This document shows, one piece after another, positions 8,341 through 15,662 of a stretch of 49,591 nt of DNA; positions within the stretch are counted from its first letter, which is position 1; every line of letters starts with the position of its first letter. The DNA comes from Bacteroidota bacterium (GTDB taxonomy: Bacteria > Bacteroidota > Ignavibacteria > Kapaibacteriales > Kapaibacteriaceae): assembly GCA_018266735.1 (NCBI GenBank), contig JAFDZT010000002.1, positions 776,025 to 825,615 on the forward strand. The letters are read 5' to 3'. The position numbers and the translations under genes were made by a program. Under the pieces are notes generated by a model that saw only the letters and a program-made list of their open reading frames with translations, searched no databases and was not told the origin of the DNA.

Positions 8341-8372
8341 CAAAGATACGCCTTCGCGGGGGAAAGGCCAAA
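8341..8372 (-). promoter_or_regulatory. Promoter of tRNA-Cys (and possibly efp)
   Basis: On the minus strand, TTTG (8369-8372) is followed after 20 bases by TATCTTTG (8341-8348), a full match to the Bacteroidota -33/-7 consensus. The mature tRNA 5' end is 11 bases downstream. Confidence 0.75.
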
Positions 8373-8382
8373 GGCGGAAAGG

Positions 8383-8910
8383 TCAAGGGAGCGGTTTATG
8401 GAAGAAATCGGTGATTCTCCACCCATTTTCCTGCGTTGTATCGCCCGAAACCGTCCGAATTGCCAAGAAAGTGGAGATAAACGACATAAGTCGGATCGTA
8501 TCGGTGGGCACCCTGTCCGCCCCCTGCAACTCGATATCCCGGGTGGCCGTGTCGATGAACTTCCACCGCCGCACCACAGAGCTGTCGGGATAGGTCCACG
8601 TCACGGTACTGTCCAGCCGAAACCGCACCTTGGGCGTTCCATACGTCGACGTGACGTCGCGCGCCTCCCCGCCCCCTGCCTCCTTCTCCAACACCCGATA
8701 CACCTCCCATTGCTGCGATGTGAGCACCTCGTTGAGCGTTGGCTTGTTCGGGTCGACGAGGGGGATGGGGTCTTGGCAGGAAGTAAGTGACAAGAAGAGA
8801 GTGACGAGTGACAAGTGACGAGTGACAAGTGACAAGTGATGAGTGACGAGTGACAAGTGACGAGTGACAAGTGACAGGTGACGAGTGACGAGTGACAAGT
8901 TCATGCTCAT
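8383..8910 (-). CDS. Lipoprotein with heptapeptide-repeat signal region
   Basis: 175-residue protein of unknown function. The signal region (about residues 4-37) is an in-frame translation of the heptamer DNA array: LSLVTRH repeated almost five times. A short hydrophobic stretch and lipobox LTSC follow, with the lipid-accepting Cys at residue 45. The mature part (QDPIPLVDPN…) resembles small lipocalin-like Bacteroidota lipoproteins (VLTSQQWEVYRV near the start), a weak resemblance only. The ATG at 8910 overlaps the TGA of the upstream desaturase gene (ATGA), so translation is likely coupled. A change of one heptamer unit would shift the frame between start and lipobox. The frame is supported by the lipobox and the normal-looking mature domain. 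Confidence 0.75.
   Translation of the reverse strand: MSMNLSLVTRHLSLVTRHLSLVTHHLSLVTRHLSLVTLFLSLTSCQDPIPLVDPNKPTLNEVLTSQQWEVYRVLEKEAGGGEARDVTSTYGTPKVRFRLDSTVTWTYPDSSVVRRWKFIDTATRDIELQGADRVPTDTIRLMSFISTFLAIRTVSGDTTQENGWRITDFFHKPLP
8787..8898. repeat. GTGACRA heptamer tandem array
   Basis: Sixteen in-phase seven-base units (the second degenerate, GAAGAGA). Fourteen near-perfect ones, GTGACGA or GTGACAA with two variants, fill 8801-8898. The array lies wholly inside the lipoprotein coding region. Because 7 is not a multiple of 3, each unit moves the frame by one base, yet all three frames give the same cyclic peptide. Confidence 0.95.
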
Positions 8911-9794
8911 GGGTGGGGGGTGGTACGTGGACGGAAGGGCTCCCGCAATTGCGCGAAGAAGCCGCGTGGATAGTGCTCGATGTGATCGAAGCCGAGCGGG
9001 ATGTCACGTCCGCTCGAGGGAAGATAGGCCTGTCCGAACAACCAATCCCAAAGGCTGAGCGAGATCCCGTAGTTCACGCCCTTGGATCCGGCCGGGAGGT
9101 TCTTGGCATGATGCCAAATGTGCATTTGCGGAGAGTTGAACACGTAGCGCAAGGGACCAATGGGCAGGTTGATGTTGGCATGATTAAGGTGACCGATAGC
9201 GAGGGCCACGATGTGGACGGCGAAGAAGTCCGTGAGTCCGAATCCGAAGAAGGCCAACGGCAGATACTCGATCGTTCGATAGACGATGGTCTCGCCCCAA
9301 TGATAACGCAAGTGGGCGGCGAAGCCCATTTGCTCGACGCTATGATGCACCTTGTGCACTTCCCACAAGCGCGGAGATGCGTGGAGCAGTCGATGCACGT
9401 TCCATTGAATGAGATCGCGCACGACGAAGAGGATGAGCAACTGCGACCACCCGGGTAGTCCACGCACATCGATCCAGGAGAGATCCGTGATACCGGTGAG
9501 TGCCGTGAATCCACCGCGAAGCGCATAGACCACCACGTCGCTGAGCGCTGCATACCCGATGAGCGAGAACACGAAGAAGTTGAAGAACATGTACCATGCA
9601 TCGATCCAGAAATCGGCACGGATCACCGGCTGCTCTTTCCTCCACGGTACGAGGATCTCCAGCAGCCACACCACGAGGGAGATGCCGATGAGCCACCAGA
9701 AATAGTTGTGCCAGCTCGGATGCGTGATCTCGTGCACGAGGTAGTTCCAATACCCGCTGTAGGCATTGGCGATGATGGTCAGGGTCGTGTCCAT
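8907..9794 (-). CDS. Sterol desaturase / fatty acid hydroxylase family protein
   Basis: 295-residue integral membrane di-iron oxygenase. It carries the family's histidine clusters: HRLLH (about residue 134), HKVHH (about 146), HLNHAN (about 202) and HIWHH (about 225). At least four hydrophobic segments flank them. Members hydroxylate or desaturate sterols, carotenoids or fatty acids; the substrate cannot be read from sequence. The ATG immediately follows the T-run of an intrinsic terminator and has no Shine-Dalgarno, while its stop overlaps the lipoprotein start. Heptamer arrays in opposite orientation lie on both sides of the gene. Confidence 0.9.
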   Translation of the reverse strand: MDTTLTIIANAYSGYWNYLVHEITHPSWHNYFWWLIGISLVVWLLEILVPWRKEQPVIRADFWIDAWYMFFNFFVFSLIGYAALSDVVVYALRGGFTALTGITDLSWIDVRGLPGWSQLLILFVVRDLIQWNVHRLLHASPRLWEVHKVHHSVEQMGFAAHLRYHWGETIVYRTIEYLPLAFFGFGLTDFFAVHIVALAIGHLNHANINLPIGPLRYVFNSPQMHIWHHAKNLPAGSKGVNYGISLSLWDWLFGQAYLPSSGRDIPLGFDHIEHYPRGFFAQLREPFRPRTTPHP

Positions 9795-9825
9795 AAAAAA
9801 GAAGGGGACGCATTTCTGCGTCCCC
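9795..9825 (-). terminator. Intrinsic terminator abutting the desaturase start codon
   Basis: The hairpin has arms GGGGACGCA (9804-9812) and TGCGTCCCC (9817-9825) with loop TTTC. Read on the minus strand it is followed by TTCTTTTTT, ending at the base before the ATG at 9794. It would terminate the OmpA-like gene's transcript, or act as a barrier or attenuator for the desaturase gene. Confidence 0.88.
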
Positions 9826-9833
9826 CATTATGT

Positions 9834-9875
9834 GTCACTTGTCACTCGTCACTCGTCACTTGTCACTTGTCACTA
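9834..9875. repeat. GTCACTY heptamer array
   Basis: Six perfect or near-perfect units (GTCACTT/GTCACTC, the last GTCACTA). The last unit supplies the stop codon of the leftward OmpA-like gene at 9873. Orientation is opposite to the 8787-8898 array. Confidence 0.92.
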
Positions 9876-10583
9876 TACTTTCGTGACCACAAGATAGACC
9901 GGACCGACATAGCGCTTGCCCTTCGCGCCCTTGCGGATCGGCGGAGGGTTGATCGGATCGGTGGTGCTCACCTGGCGCACCTTGATGCGCTGCTCGCTGA
10001 CACCGTTCTTCATCAGATACGCCTTCAGTGCTGCGGCACGATCGGCCGTGAGCTTGGAGATGTCGGCAGCCGAACCTTCGAGGTCGGGATAGCAGACGAG
10101 CTCAACGGTCACCGATGGATTCATCACGAGCATCTTCGACATGTCGCCCAAGATCTCGTCCGAACCGACCTTCAACACCGTCTTCTTCAGATCGAACGGT
10201 GCTGGTGCGATCGCAATGCTGCGGCCTGCCTCCATGGGCTTGACCGTGAAGTCTTTCGAGATCTCGACGTACTTCGATGTCTTCGGGATCTGAATGGTAT
10301 AGTCCTGACGGAAGTACCGTGGATCTTCGATGCGGATGGTGTAGCTCTCGCCCGGACGCAGACCTGTGACCAGGTAGCCATCGATGGCATTGCTGCGACG
10401 TGCAGGACCGAGCTTCTTTCCGGAAGCATCGAGCACGGAGTAGTTCGCTTCCACCGGTGTGAGCGAGGACGCATTCAGCATGTTGCCGGTAAGCGTTACG
10501 ACGGTCTCGATGGCGCTTTGCGCCGATGCGACCATTGTCCCTGCGGCGAGCAGACCCGCCATCATCATAAGTTTTGCCTTCAT
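9873..10583 (-). CDS. OmpA-family peptidoglycan-binding protein
   Basis: 236-residue periplasmic or outer-membrane protein. The signal peptide runs to about residue 22 (…GTMVASAQ). A beta-rich domain of about 110 residues follows, then an OmpA-like C-terminal domain (about 130-215). There the DAP-binding Asp sits in CYPDLEGS, in place of the common GHTD, and the conserved Arg is in LTADRAAALKAYL. It ends with a basic VVTKV tail. The ATG at 10583 is favoured by a GGGAGGGAAG tract upstream and lies 1 base after the WD40 gene stop, so the two are an operon. The stop codon is formed by a heptamer repeat unit. Confidence 0.85.
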   Translation of the reverse strand: MKAKLMMMAGLLAAGTMVASAQSAIETVVTLTGNMLNASSLTPVEANYSVLDASGKKLGPARRSNAIDGYLVTGLRPGESYTIRIEDPRYFRQDYTIQIPKTSKYVEISKDFTVKPMEAGRSIAIAPAPFDLKKTVLKVGSDEILGDMSKMLVMNPSVTVELVCYPDLEGSAADISKLTADRAAALKAYLMKNGVSEQRIKVRQVSTTDPINPPPIRKGAKGKRYVGPVYLVVTKV

Positions 10584-10584
10584 C

Positions 10585-11598
10585 TTACTTCCCTCCCTTC
10601 GGTTTTGCACGTCCGCCGCTTTCAGCAGAATTTTCGTTCAGCATGCGAACCGTACCATCGGCGCAACCGAGAATGATCTGTCCGGCATTGCTCGTCACAT
10701 CCAACGACCACACTTCGACACCTGCGTTGAAGTTCAGCAGATTCTCGCCGGTTTGGATGTTCCAGAGCTTGACGGTCTTGTCAAGCGATGCTGTTGCCAG
10801 CGTCTTGTTGTCTTCGGCGAAGGCAACGTCCTGCACCAGATCCGAGTGGGCATTGATGCTTCGAATGAGCTCGCCCGTTGGCATGGCCCAGATCTTCACC
10901 ACTCCGTCTTGATCCGACGTGGCAAGATACTTGGAGTCGAAGCTGAAGAGCGCCGTGAGCACAGGTGCATTGTGTCCCTGCAACGTCATGAGCGGCTCCT
11001 TCTTTCCAAGGTCCGTTGACCAGATCTTCACGCTACGGTCATCGCTGCACGAGGCAAGGAACTTGCCATCGTAGCTGTATCCAACGTTGTTGGTCTGCAT
11101 GGTATGACCGCGAAGGGTCTTGATCTCGAGACCGGTAGATGCATCCCACAACTTGACGGTCTTGTCGAAGCTCGTACTTGCGACGAACTGCCCTTTTTCG
11201 TCAGGACTGTAGTATACACCGATCACTTCGGCCGTGTGACCGCGCAACACTTGTTCTTGCGTGCCATTGTCGACGTTCCAGATGCGGACCGTACGATCGT
11301 TGCTCGCACTGGCAAGATGCTTGTCATCCCGTGAGAACGAGATGTTGTTCACCTGACCCAAGTGTCCCGTAAGCGTGCGGAGCTCTTTGCCATCAGGCAG
11401 ACTCCACAGTTTGATCGTCTCGTCGAGACTGCACGTCGCGACCTTTGTATTGGCATCGTTAACGAACACTCCCAAGACCTCGTCGCTGTGCTTGCCGATG
11501 GTCTTCATGGTGTACGAACGTTGTTGTGCCACAGCGGTCTGCGCAATGAGCGCTACCGCCAGCGCTAGGCCGGCACAACTCCGAAGCGAACGCATCAT
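10585..11598 (-). CDS. Exported WD40 repeat protein
   Basis: 337-residue beta-propeller. The signal peptide is LRSCAGLALAVALIAQ.AVAQ (about residues 4-24). About seven WD40 blades follow, each with a hydrophobic-x-[IV]W end (TIKLWSL, TVRIWNV, TVKLWDA, SVKIWST, VVKIWAM, TVKLWNI). It probably acts as a periplasmic or surface scaffold; WD40 proteins have no single reaction. The ATG at 11598 is chosen because AAGGAAGGGG precedes it by a few bases and the signal peptide starts there; upstream ATGs would overlap merR. Co-transcribed with the OmpA-like gene. Confidence 0.88.
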   Translation of the reverse strand: MMRSLRSCAGLALAVALIAQTAVAQQRSYTMKTIGKHSDEVLGVFVNDANTKVATCSLDETIKLWSLPDGKELRTLTGHLGQVNNISFSRDDKHLASASNDRTVRIWNVDNGTQEQVLRGHTAEVIGVYYSPDEKGQFVASTSFDKTVKLWDASTGLEIKTLRGHTMQTNNVGYSYDGKFLASCSDDRSVKIWSTDLGKKEPLMTLQGHNAPVLTALFSFDSKYLATSDQDGVVKIWAMPTGELIRSINAHSDLVQDVAFAEDNKTLATASLDKTVKLWNIQTGENLLNFNAGVEVWSLDVTSNAGQIILGCADGTVRMLNENSAESGGRAKPKGGK

Positions 11599-11629
11599 AC
11601 TACCCCTTCCTTGTTGTGAGATTTTCATG

Positions 11630-12052
11630 TTACATGGCCTTTCGTCGAAGCGTGGAAGCAATGTCCCGCAATTCCTGGATCACTGCCTGAACACCTTCTG
11701 GATCATAGGTTCTACGAGGGTTGGTGTCTTCCGTCTGCGGCGCTTCGGCAACGGCGACCTCGCCGCCTTCCATCCGTTGCGTCTCGCGTTCCACCTCGTC
11801 AAAGAAATCGTGCTGCTTGAGGTATTCCTTTGCTCCGGCCACCGTGTAGCGCTCTTGTCGTAGCAGGCGCTTCACGATCCGCAGGACGGCCATGTCGCGC
11901 TGCGTGTAGACCCGATTGCCGGCTCTGTTCTTCTGTGGGCGCAATTGCGAGAACTCGCGCTCCCAATACCGGAGAACGTGCTGCTCCTCACCGATCATGC
12001 GACTGACCTCGGTGATGGAGTAGTAGAGCTTTTGAATGGCAGAATGCTTCAC
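11630..12052 (-). CDS. MerR-family transcriptional regulator
   Basis: 140-residue regulator. The N-terminal MerR winged helix-turn-helix spans residues 10-75 (YYSITEVSRMIGEEQHVLRY, WEREF, NRVYTQRDMAVLRIVKRLL). It is followed by a short helical tail without effector-binding cysteines. The pattern 'lRyWEreF.qLrP.KN..GnR.Y' is the Bacteroidota/Chlorobi type of one-domain MerR found near cell-division or envelope genes; its signal is unknown. It lies between the FtsW/RodA gene (35-base gap) and the WD40 gene (31-base gap) and could control this leftward cluster. Confidence 0.88.
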   Translation of the reverse strand: MKHSAIQKLYYSITEVSRMIGEEQHVLRYWEREFSQLRPQKNRAGNRVYTQRDMAVLRIVKRLLRQERYTVAGAKEYLKQHDFFDEVERETQRMEGGEVAVAEAPQTEDTNPRRTYDPEGVQAVIQELRDIASTLRRKAM

Positions 12053-12087
12053 AGGAGTCGATTATACGAAAAATTGGCCTCACCACC

Positions 12088-13242
12088 CTACGATGTTGGC
12101 AACTCTTCGAGGTTGGGGTTGGAACGTCGCTGACCTCGTGGCTTGTAGACGCCGCTGTGACTGCTGACGTTCAGGAGGACGCCCACGGCAATGGCGCTGA
12201 AAAAAACGCTGGAACCGCCGTACGAAATGAAGGGCATGGGAAGGCCCGTGGTGGGAAGGACGCCGCAGGTGACGCCTGCATTCACGAAGGCGTAGACGGC
12301 CAGCGTGGTGGTGATGCCGCCGGCGAGGAGCCGCCCGAAGGCGTCCGGTGCCTTGCGCGCAACGGCATAGCCCCGCCACACGATGAGGAGGAAGGCCCCG
12401 ATGATGAGGCAGACGCCGATGTAGCCATACTCCTCACCGACGATGGAGAAGATGAAGTCGCCGTAGGATTCGGGCAGGAACCAGTCGCGCTGCCGACTTT
12501 GTCCGGGCCCCACGCCCGTGACACCGCCATTGCCAAAGGCGATGAGGGCTTGGTCGAGCTGGTACTTGACGGACTCGTCGGCATTGCTGCTGCCAACGTA
12601 ACTGAGAATGCGACGGAGACGGTACTCGGCGCTCACGGCATAGACGGCGGCGGCCCCGATGCCTGCCACAACGATAACGGCCAATTGCTTTGCATCGACG
12701 TCGGCCATGAACATCATGGTCATCACGATGAAGAAGATGACGCTGGCCGTTGAAAGGTTGGGCTGCAGGGCGATGAGGCCACAGATGGGGATCATCCACA
12801 CCATGACGGGCACGATGCTCTTACGCCAGTCACGAATGAAGACCTTCTTGGCTGCAAGGAGCGAGGCGGTATGGAGGACAAGGGCGAACTTCGCCAGCTC
12901 GGAAGGCTGGAAGTTGACGGGACCGAAGCGCACCCATCGCACAGCGCCCTTTGCATGCTCACCCATGAAGAAGACGGTGATGAGGAATCCGATGGCGATC
13001 ATCACAATGGTCTTGCTCTTGTCCTGCCAGAAGTGGTAGTCCACCTTGGCGCAGAAGATCATGAGCACGAGTCCGATGAGCACGCGTATGGCATGATTCC
13101 AGAAGAGCTGTTCGCTCGAGCCGAACTTCACGTCGGCGAACGATGCACTGGCACTGTAGACGAAGGCCACACTGAACAACAGAAGGGCCACGATGGGGAG
13201 AAGGATGAACCAGTCGATGTGTGTCGTGATACGGTCGGCCAT
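12088..13242 (-). CDS. FtsW/RodA/SpoVE family peptidoglycan polymerase
   Basis: 384-residue SEDS protein with about ten transmembrane helices. It polymerises lipid II into glycan strands with a partner PBP. Family landmarks are GAVRWVRFGPVNFQPSEL.K (about residue 98), GQSRQRDWFLPESYGDFIF (about 260) and LPTTGLPMPFISYGGSS (about 340). FtsW (division) and RodA (elongation) cannot be separated safely by eye, and no penicillin-binding protein gene is adjacent. A TATCTTCG box lies 3 bases upstream of the ATG. The gene diverges from the methyltransferase at 13301. Confidence 0.9.
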   Translation of the reverse strand: MADRITTHIDWFILLPIVALLLFSVAFVYSASASFADVKFGSSEQLFWNHAIRVLIGLVLMIFCAKVDYHFWQDKSKTIVMIAIGFLITVFFMGEHAKGAVRWVRFGPVNFQPSELAKFALVLHTASLLAAKKVFIRDWRKSIVPVMVWMIPICGLIALQPNLSTASVIFFIVMTMMFMADVDAKQLAVIVVAGIGAAAVYAVSAEYRLRRILSYVGSSNADESVKYQLDQALIAFGNGGVTGVGPGQSRQRDWFLPESYGDFIFSIVGEEYGYIGVCLIIGAFLLIVWRGYAVARKAPDAFGRLLAGGITTTLAVYAFVNAGVTCGVLPTTGLPMPFISYGGSSVFFSAIAVGVLLNVSSHSGVYKPRGQRRSNPNLEELPTS

Positions 13243-13245
13243 GTG

Positions 13246-13253
13246 CGAAGATA
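13246..13253 (-). promoter_or_regulatory. -7 box TATCTTCG just upstream of the FtsW/RodA gene
   Basis: TATCTTCG on the minus strand (one change from TAnnTTTG), 3 bases before the ATG at 13242. If used, the mRNA would be leaderless or nearly so. No clear -33 box. Confidence 0.4.
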
Positions 13254-13288
13254 GGTGGTTCCACCGATGTTGAGGTCATGTCGGCTCG

Positions 13289-13296
13289 TATCTTTA
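13289..13296 (+). promoter_or_regulatory. -7 box TATCTTTA just upstream of the methyltransferase
   Basis: TATCTTTA, 4 bases before the ATG at 13301. Same near-leaderless arrangement as the divergent gene. Confidence 0.4.
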
Positions 13297-13300
13297 CGCC

Positions 13301-14104
13301 ATGCACGAACCACTCCTGCTCTCGATCATTGCGTTCCTCGCCGTCGCGCTCATCCTTGCCATCCGCGCCATGTTGCGCTACCGACGTCGATTCCACGAAC
13401 GCACGATGGTGGTTCGGGGTGGACGCATCCCGACGGTGGAACCCGATGCGCTGAGCACGGCCTTCCGGCGGAACGAGCTTGGCTACGGCCCCGATGCCGA
13501 AGTGTCGATGATCCCCCGTTTCGGTGCACCTGTCCTTGGCGCCACATCGGATGAAGAGCAGTGGATCCTTTCCGTGCTCGCACGCAAGGCATCGGTGTTG
13601 TTCGAGTTCGGCACCTGCACCGGACGCACAGCGTATGCATGGGCACGCAATGCACCTGCCGATGCGCGCGTGTACACACTCACGTTGCCGCCCGAGATGA
13701 CGTCGACATTGCGCGTTGGAGCCGACGATGCGACCGAGGCGATCCGGAACGCACAGGCCGAATCGATGATCACCACGTATCTCTACACGGGGACAGATGT
13801 GGAACACAAGATCACGCAGTTGTATGCCGACAGTATGACGTTCGACGAAACGTCGCTCGTCGGCTGTTGCGATGTGATCTTCATCGATGGGGCGCATGCC
13901 GACTCCTACATTCGGAGCGACACGGCCAAGGCCTTGCGGATGCTCAAGCCCGGTGGTGTGATCCTATGGCACGACTATCGCGGAGCGCATGGCGATTGCA
14001 GGGATGTGTTCACGGTACTGAACGAGATGGCCGGCACGATGCCACTCAGGCACATTCACGGGACGTCGCTCGTGTTCTACCGTCACGACGGGAGTTCGAT
14101 CTGA
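13301..14104 (+). CDS. Membrane-anchored class I SAM-dependent methyltransferase
   Basis: 267-residue protein. It has one N-terminal transmembrane helix (about residues 5-22) and a basic patch RYRRRFHER, then a cytosolic Rossmann methyltransferase. SAM-binding motif I is LFEFGTCTGRTAYAWA (about 100-115), with acidic motif VIFIDGAHADSY (about 190) and LKPGGVILWHDY (about 217), the layout of the Methyltransf_24 family. The acceptor is unknown; small molecules or sugars are common in this family. The 3' end overlaps the histidine kinase gene by 22 bases, tail to tail. Confidence 0.85.
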   Translation: MHEPLLLSIIAFLAVALILAIRAMLRYRRRFHERTMVVRGGRIPTVEPDALSTAFRRNELGYGPDAEVSMIPRFGAPVLGATSDEEQWILSVLARKASVLFEFGTCTGRTAYAWARNAPADARVYTLTLPPEMTSTLRVGADDATEAIRNAQAESMITTYLYTGTDVEHKITQLYADSMTFDETSLVGCCDVIFIDGAHADSYIRSDTAKALRMLKPGGVILWHDYRGAHGDCRDVFTVLNEMAGTMPLRHIHGTSLVFYRHDGSSI

Positions 14105-15321
14105 AACGTCGTTCCCTGTCCGGGAATGCTTTCCTTGATGAAGATCTTTCCGTTGTGATAGTCTTCGATGATGCGGCGAGACAGCGAAAGACCAAGTCCC
14201 CATCCCCGCTTCTTCGTCGTATAGCCGGGTTCAAAGACCTTGCTGCGCACTTGTGCCGACATGCCCTTGCCGTTGTCGTGCACAGTGATCACCACGCCAC
14301 CTTTCGCCCTCTTCCAAAGCGTGATCTCGATCGTGCCATCTTGACGTTCGATGGCCTCTGCAGCATTCTTGATAAGGTTCTCGATCACCCATTCAAAGAG
14401 GTCGATGCTGATGTCGCATGTGATGGTTGGGTCGAGGTCGCGCTTCAGCACCACCTTGCGACCAAGATTCGGTAGTCGTGATTCGAAGTAGCGCACAACG
14501 TTCTCGATCACGTCCGCAACTACGACGTGCTCGAGCTTTGGCTTCGAGCCGATCTTGCTGAATCGGTTGGCGATCACGTTCAGGCGATCTACATCGCGTC
14601 CCATTTCGTTGGCCGTGGTCACCACCATCGATGCATCGCTCTGATTCATGCGAAGGATGTCGAGCCAGGCCAACATCGACGAGAGCGGCGTGCCCAATTG
14701 ATGCGCCGCCTCTTTGGCCATGCCCACCCAGATGTTCGACTCTTCATTGCGCTTGATGGTGGAGAAGGCCACATAGCCGATCATGATGAAGGCTGTGACG
14801 ATCATGATCTCCACATAGGGCATGTACTTGAGTCGCGACACGATGGCACTGTTCGTGTAGAACACCTTCTGTACCACCTTGCCGTTCGGGTCGGTGATCT
14901 CGAACGGAGGATACTCTTGTTTCATCTCGTGGATCATGGCGGCGAGGGCGTCGCGCTGCCGTTGCACGGGCAGTGTGGAGTCGAGGTCCACGTTGAGGAT
15001 GAACTGCTGATACGGATAGACGGGACGTTCCGAGCGATCGGTGAGGATCACGGGAAAGTGGATCGACGAGTAGGTAAGGTCGACGTAGAACAGGATGTCC
15101 TCGTCCGTCGTAGCCATGTACGAACGCTTCATCAGGTTCGCATAGAGTTCTACGGTACGATGCTCGTTGGCGATGAGCTCATCGACGATGGCCTTTGTGT
15201 ACAACAGCACCGAGGCGATGATGCCCAGACCGAACACCGTGAGCACCACTTTGATCTGCCATTTCGTTACCGATGCTCGCCAGATGCGAACACGATCCGG
15301 AGATGGTTGCGACATCGTCAT
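14083..15321 (-). CDS. Sensor histidine kinase
   Basis: 412-residue inner-membrane kinase. Two transmembrane helices (about 22-42 and 169-188) flank a periplasmic sensor domain of about 125 residues. The H-box is MAKEAAHQLGTPLSSML with phospho-accepting His207. The N-box is ENLIKNAAEAIE, G1 is VHDNGKGM, and G2 is RGWGLGLSLSRRII. No response regulator is encoded nearby, so it is an orphan kinase here. The ATG overlaps the stop of the preceding small gene (ATGA), which ties it to the hisS operon. Confidence 0.92.
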   Translation of the reverse strand: MTMSQPSPDRVRIWRASVTKWQIKVVLTVFGLGIIASVLLYTKAIVDELIANEHRTVELYANLMKRSYMATTDEDILFYVDLTYSSIHFPVILTDRSERPVYPYQQFILNVDLDSTLPVQRQRDALAAMIHEMKQEYPPFEITDPNGKVVQKVFYTNSAIVSRLKYMPYVEIMIVTAFIMIGYVAFSTIKRNEESNIWVGMAKEAAHQLGTPLSSMLAWLDILRMNQSDASMVVTTANEMGRDVDRLNVIANRFSKIGSKPKLEHVVVADVIENVVRYFESRLPNLGRKVVLKRDLDPTITCDISIDLFEWVIENLIKNAAEAIERQDGTIEITLWKRAKGGVVITVHDNGKGMSAQVRSKVFEPGYTTKKRGWGLGLSLSRRIIEDYHNGKIFIKESIPGQGTTFQIELPS

Positions 15322-15662
15322 GAACGGAGGGAGGGCACTGCGTTGCGGATCGAGAACGGCACGGTGGAAACTTCTTTGCGACGATGAAGGACAAGCTCGT
15401 AGTCACCATCTGCCGGCATGGGCCAGGTGAGTTCGCCAATGGCCGGACCTGCCGTGGGCTTCGTGTTCTGCGGCAAACCGATGCCACCAACATCGACGAT
15501 GAACGTTCCATTGTGTACCGCGCTTCGATCGGTGAGCGTGATCACGTAGCCGAACGATGCGAACTCGCGCACGGTTTCCATGTGCAAGTGCAGGAGCGGT
15601 TTACCGGTGGTCTCGCTCACAGAGGCGCGAAACGAGATATTGAATTCACTCGCGGCTTGCAA
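15318..15662 (-). CDS. Small hypothetical beta-rich protein
   Basis: Unrecognised protein of about 114 residues, filling the space between hisS and the histidine kinase. Alternating hydrophobic strands (FNISFRASVSE, LLHLHMETV, YVITLTDRS, YELVLHR, VSTVPFSIR) suggest an Ig-like or similar beta-sandwich. There is no signal peptide. The start is uncertain. A TTG at 15662 overlaps the end of hisS by 17 bases and gives a compact product; the same frame stays open to 15752 inside hisS. The stop overlaps the kinase ATG, so it may belong functionally with the kinase. Confidence 0.6.
   Translation of the reverse strand: MQAASEFNISFRASVSETTGKPLLHLHMETVREFASFGYVITLTDRSAVHNGTFIVDVGGIGLPQNTKPTAGPAIGELTWPMPADGDYELVLHRRKEVSTVPFSIRNAVPSLRS

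Noticed and set aside
8787..8898. Array considered as a CRISPR or clustered regulatory repeat
   Set aside because: Units are contiguous seven-base repeats with no spacers, and no cas genes are nearby.
8396..9007. An alternative leftward reading frame through the heptamer array (about 200 codons)
   Set aside because: All frames through a seven-base repeat stay open and give the same peptide. Only the 8383-8910 frame continues into a lipobox and a normal-looking mature protein.
12088..13242. Choosing between ftsW and rodA
   Set aside because: Sequence motifs are shared and no cognate PBP or division gene is adjacent, so no symbol was assigned.
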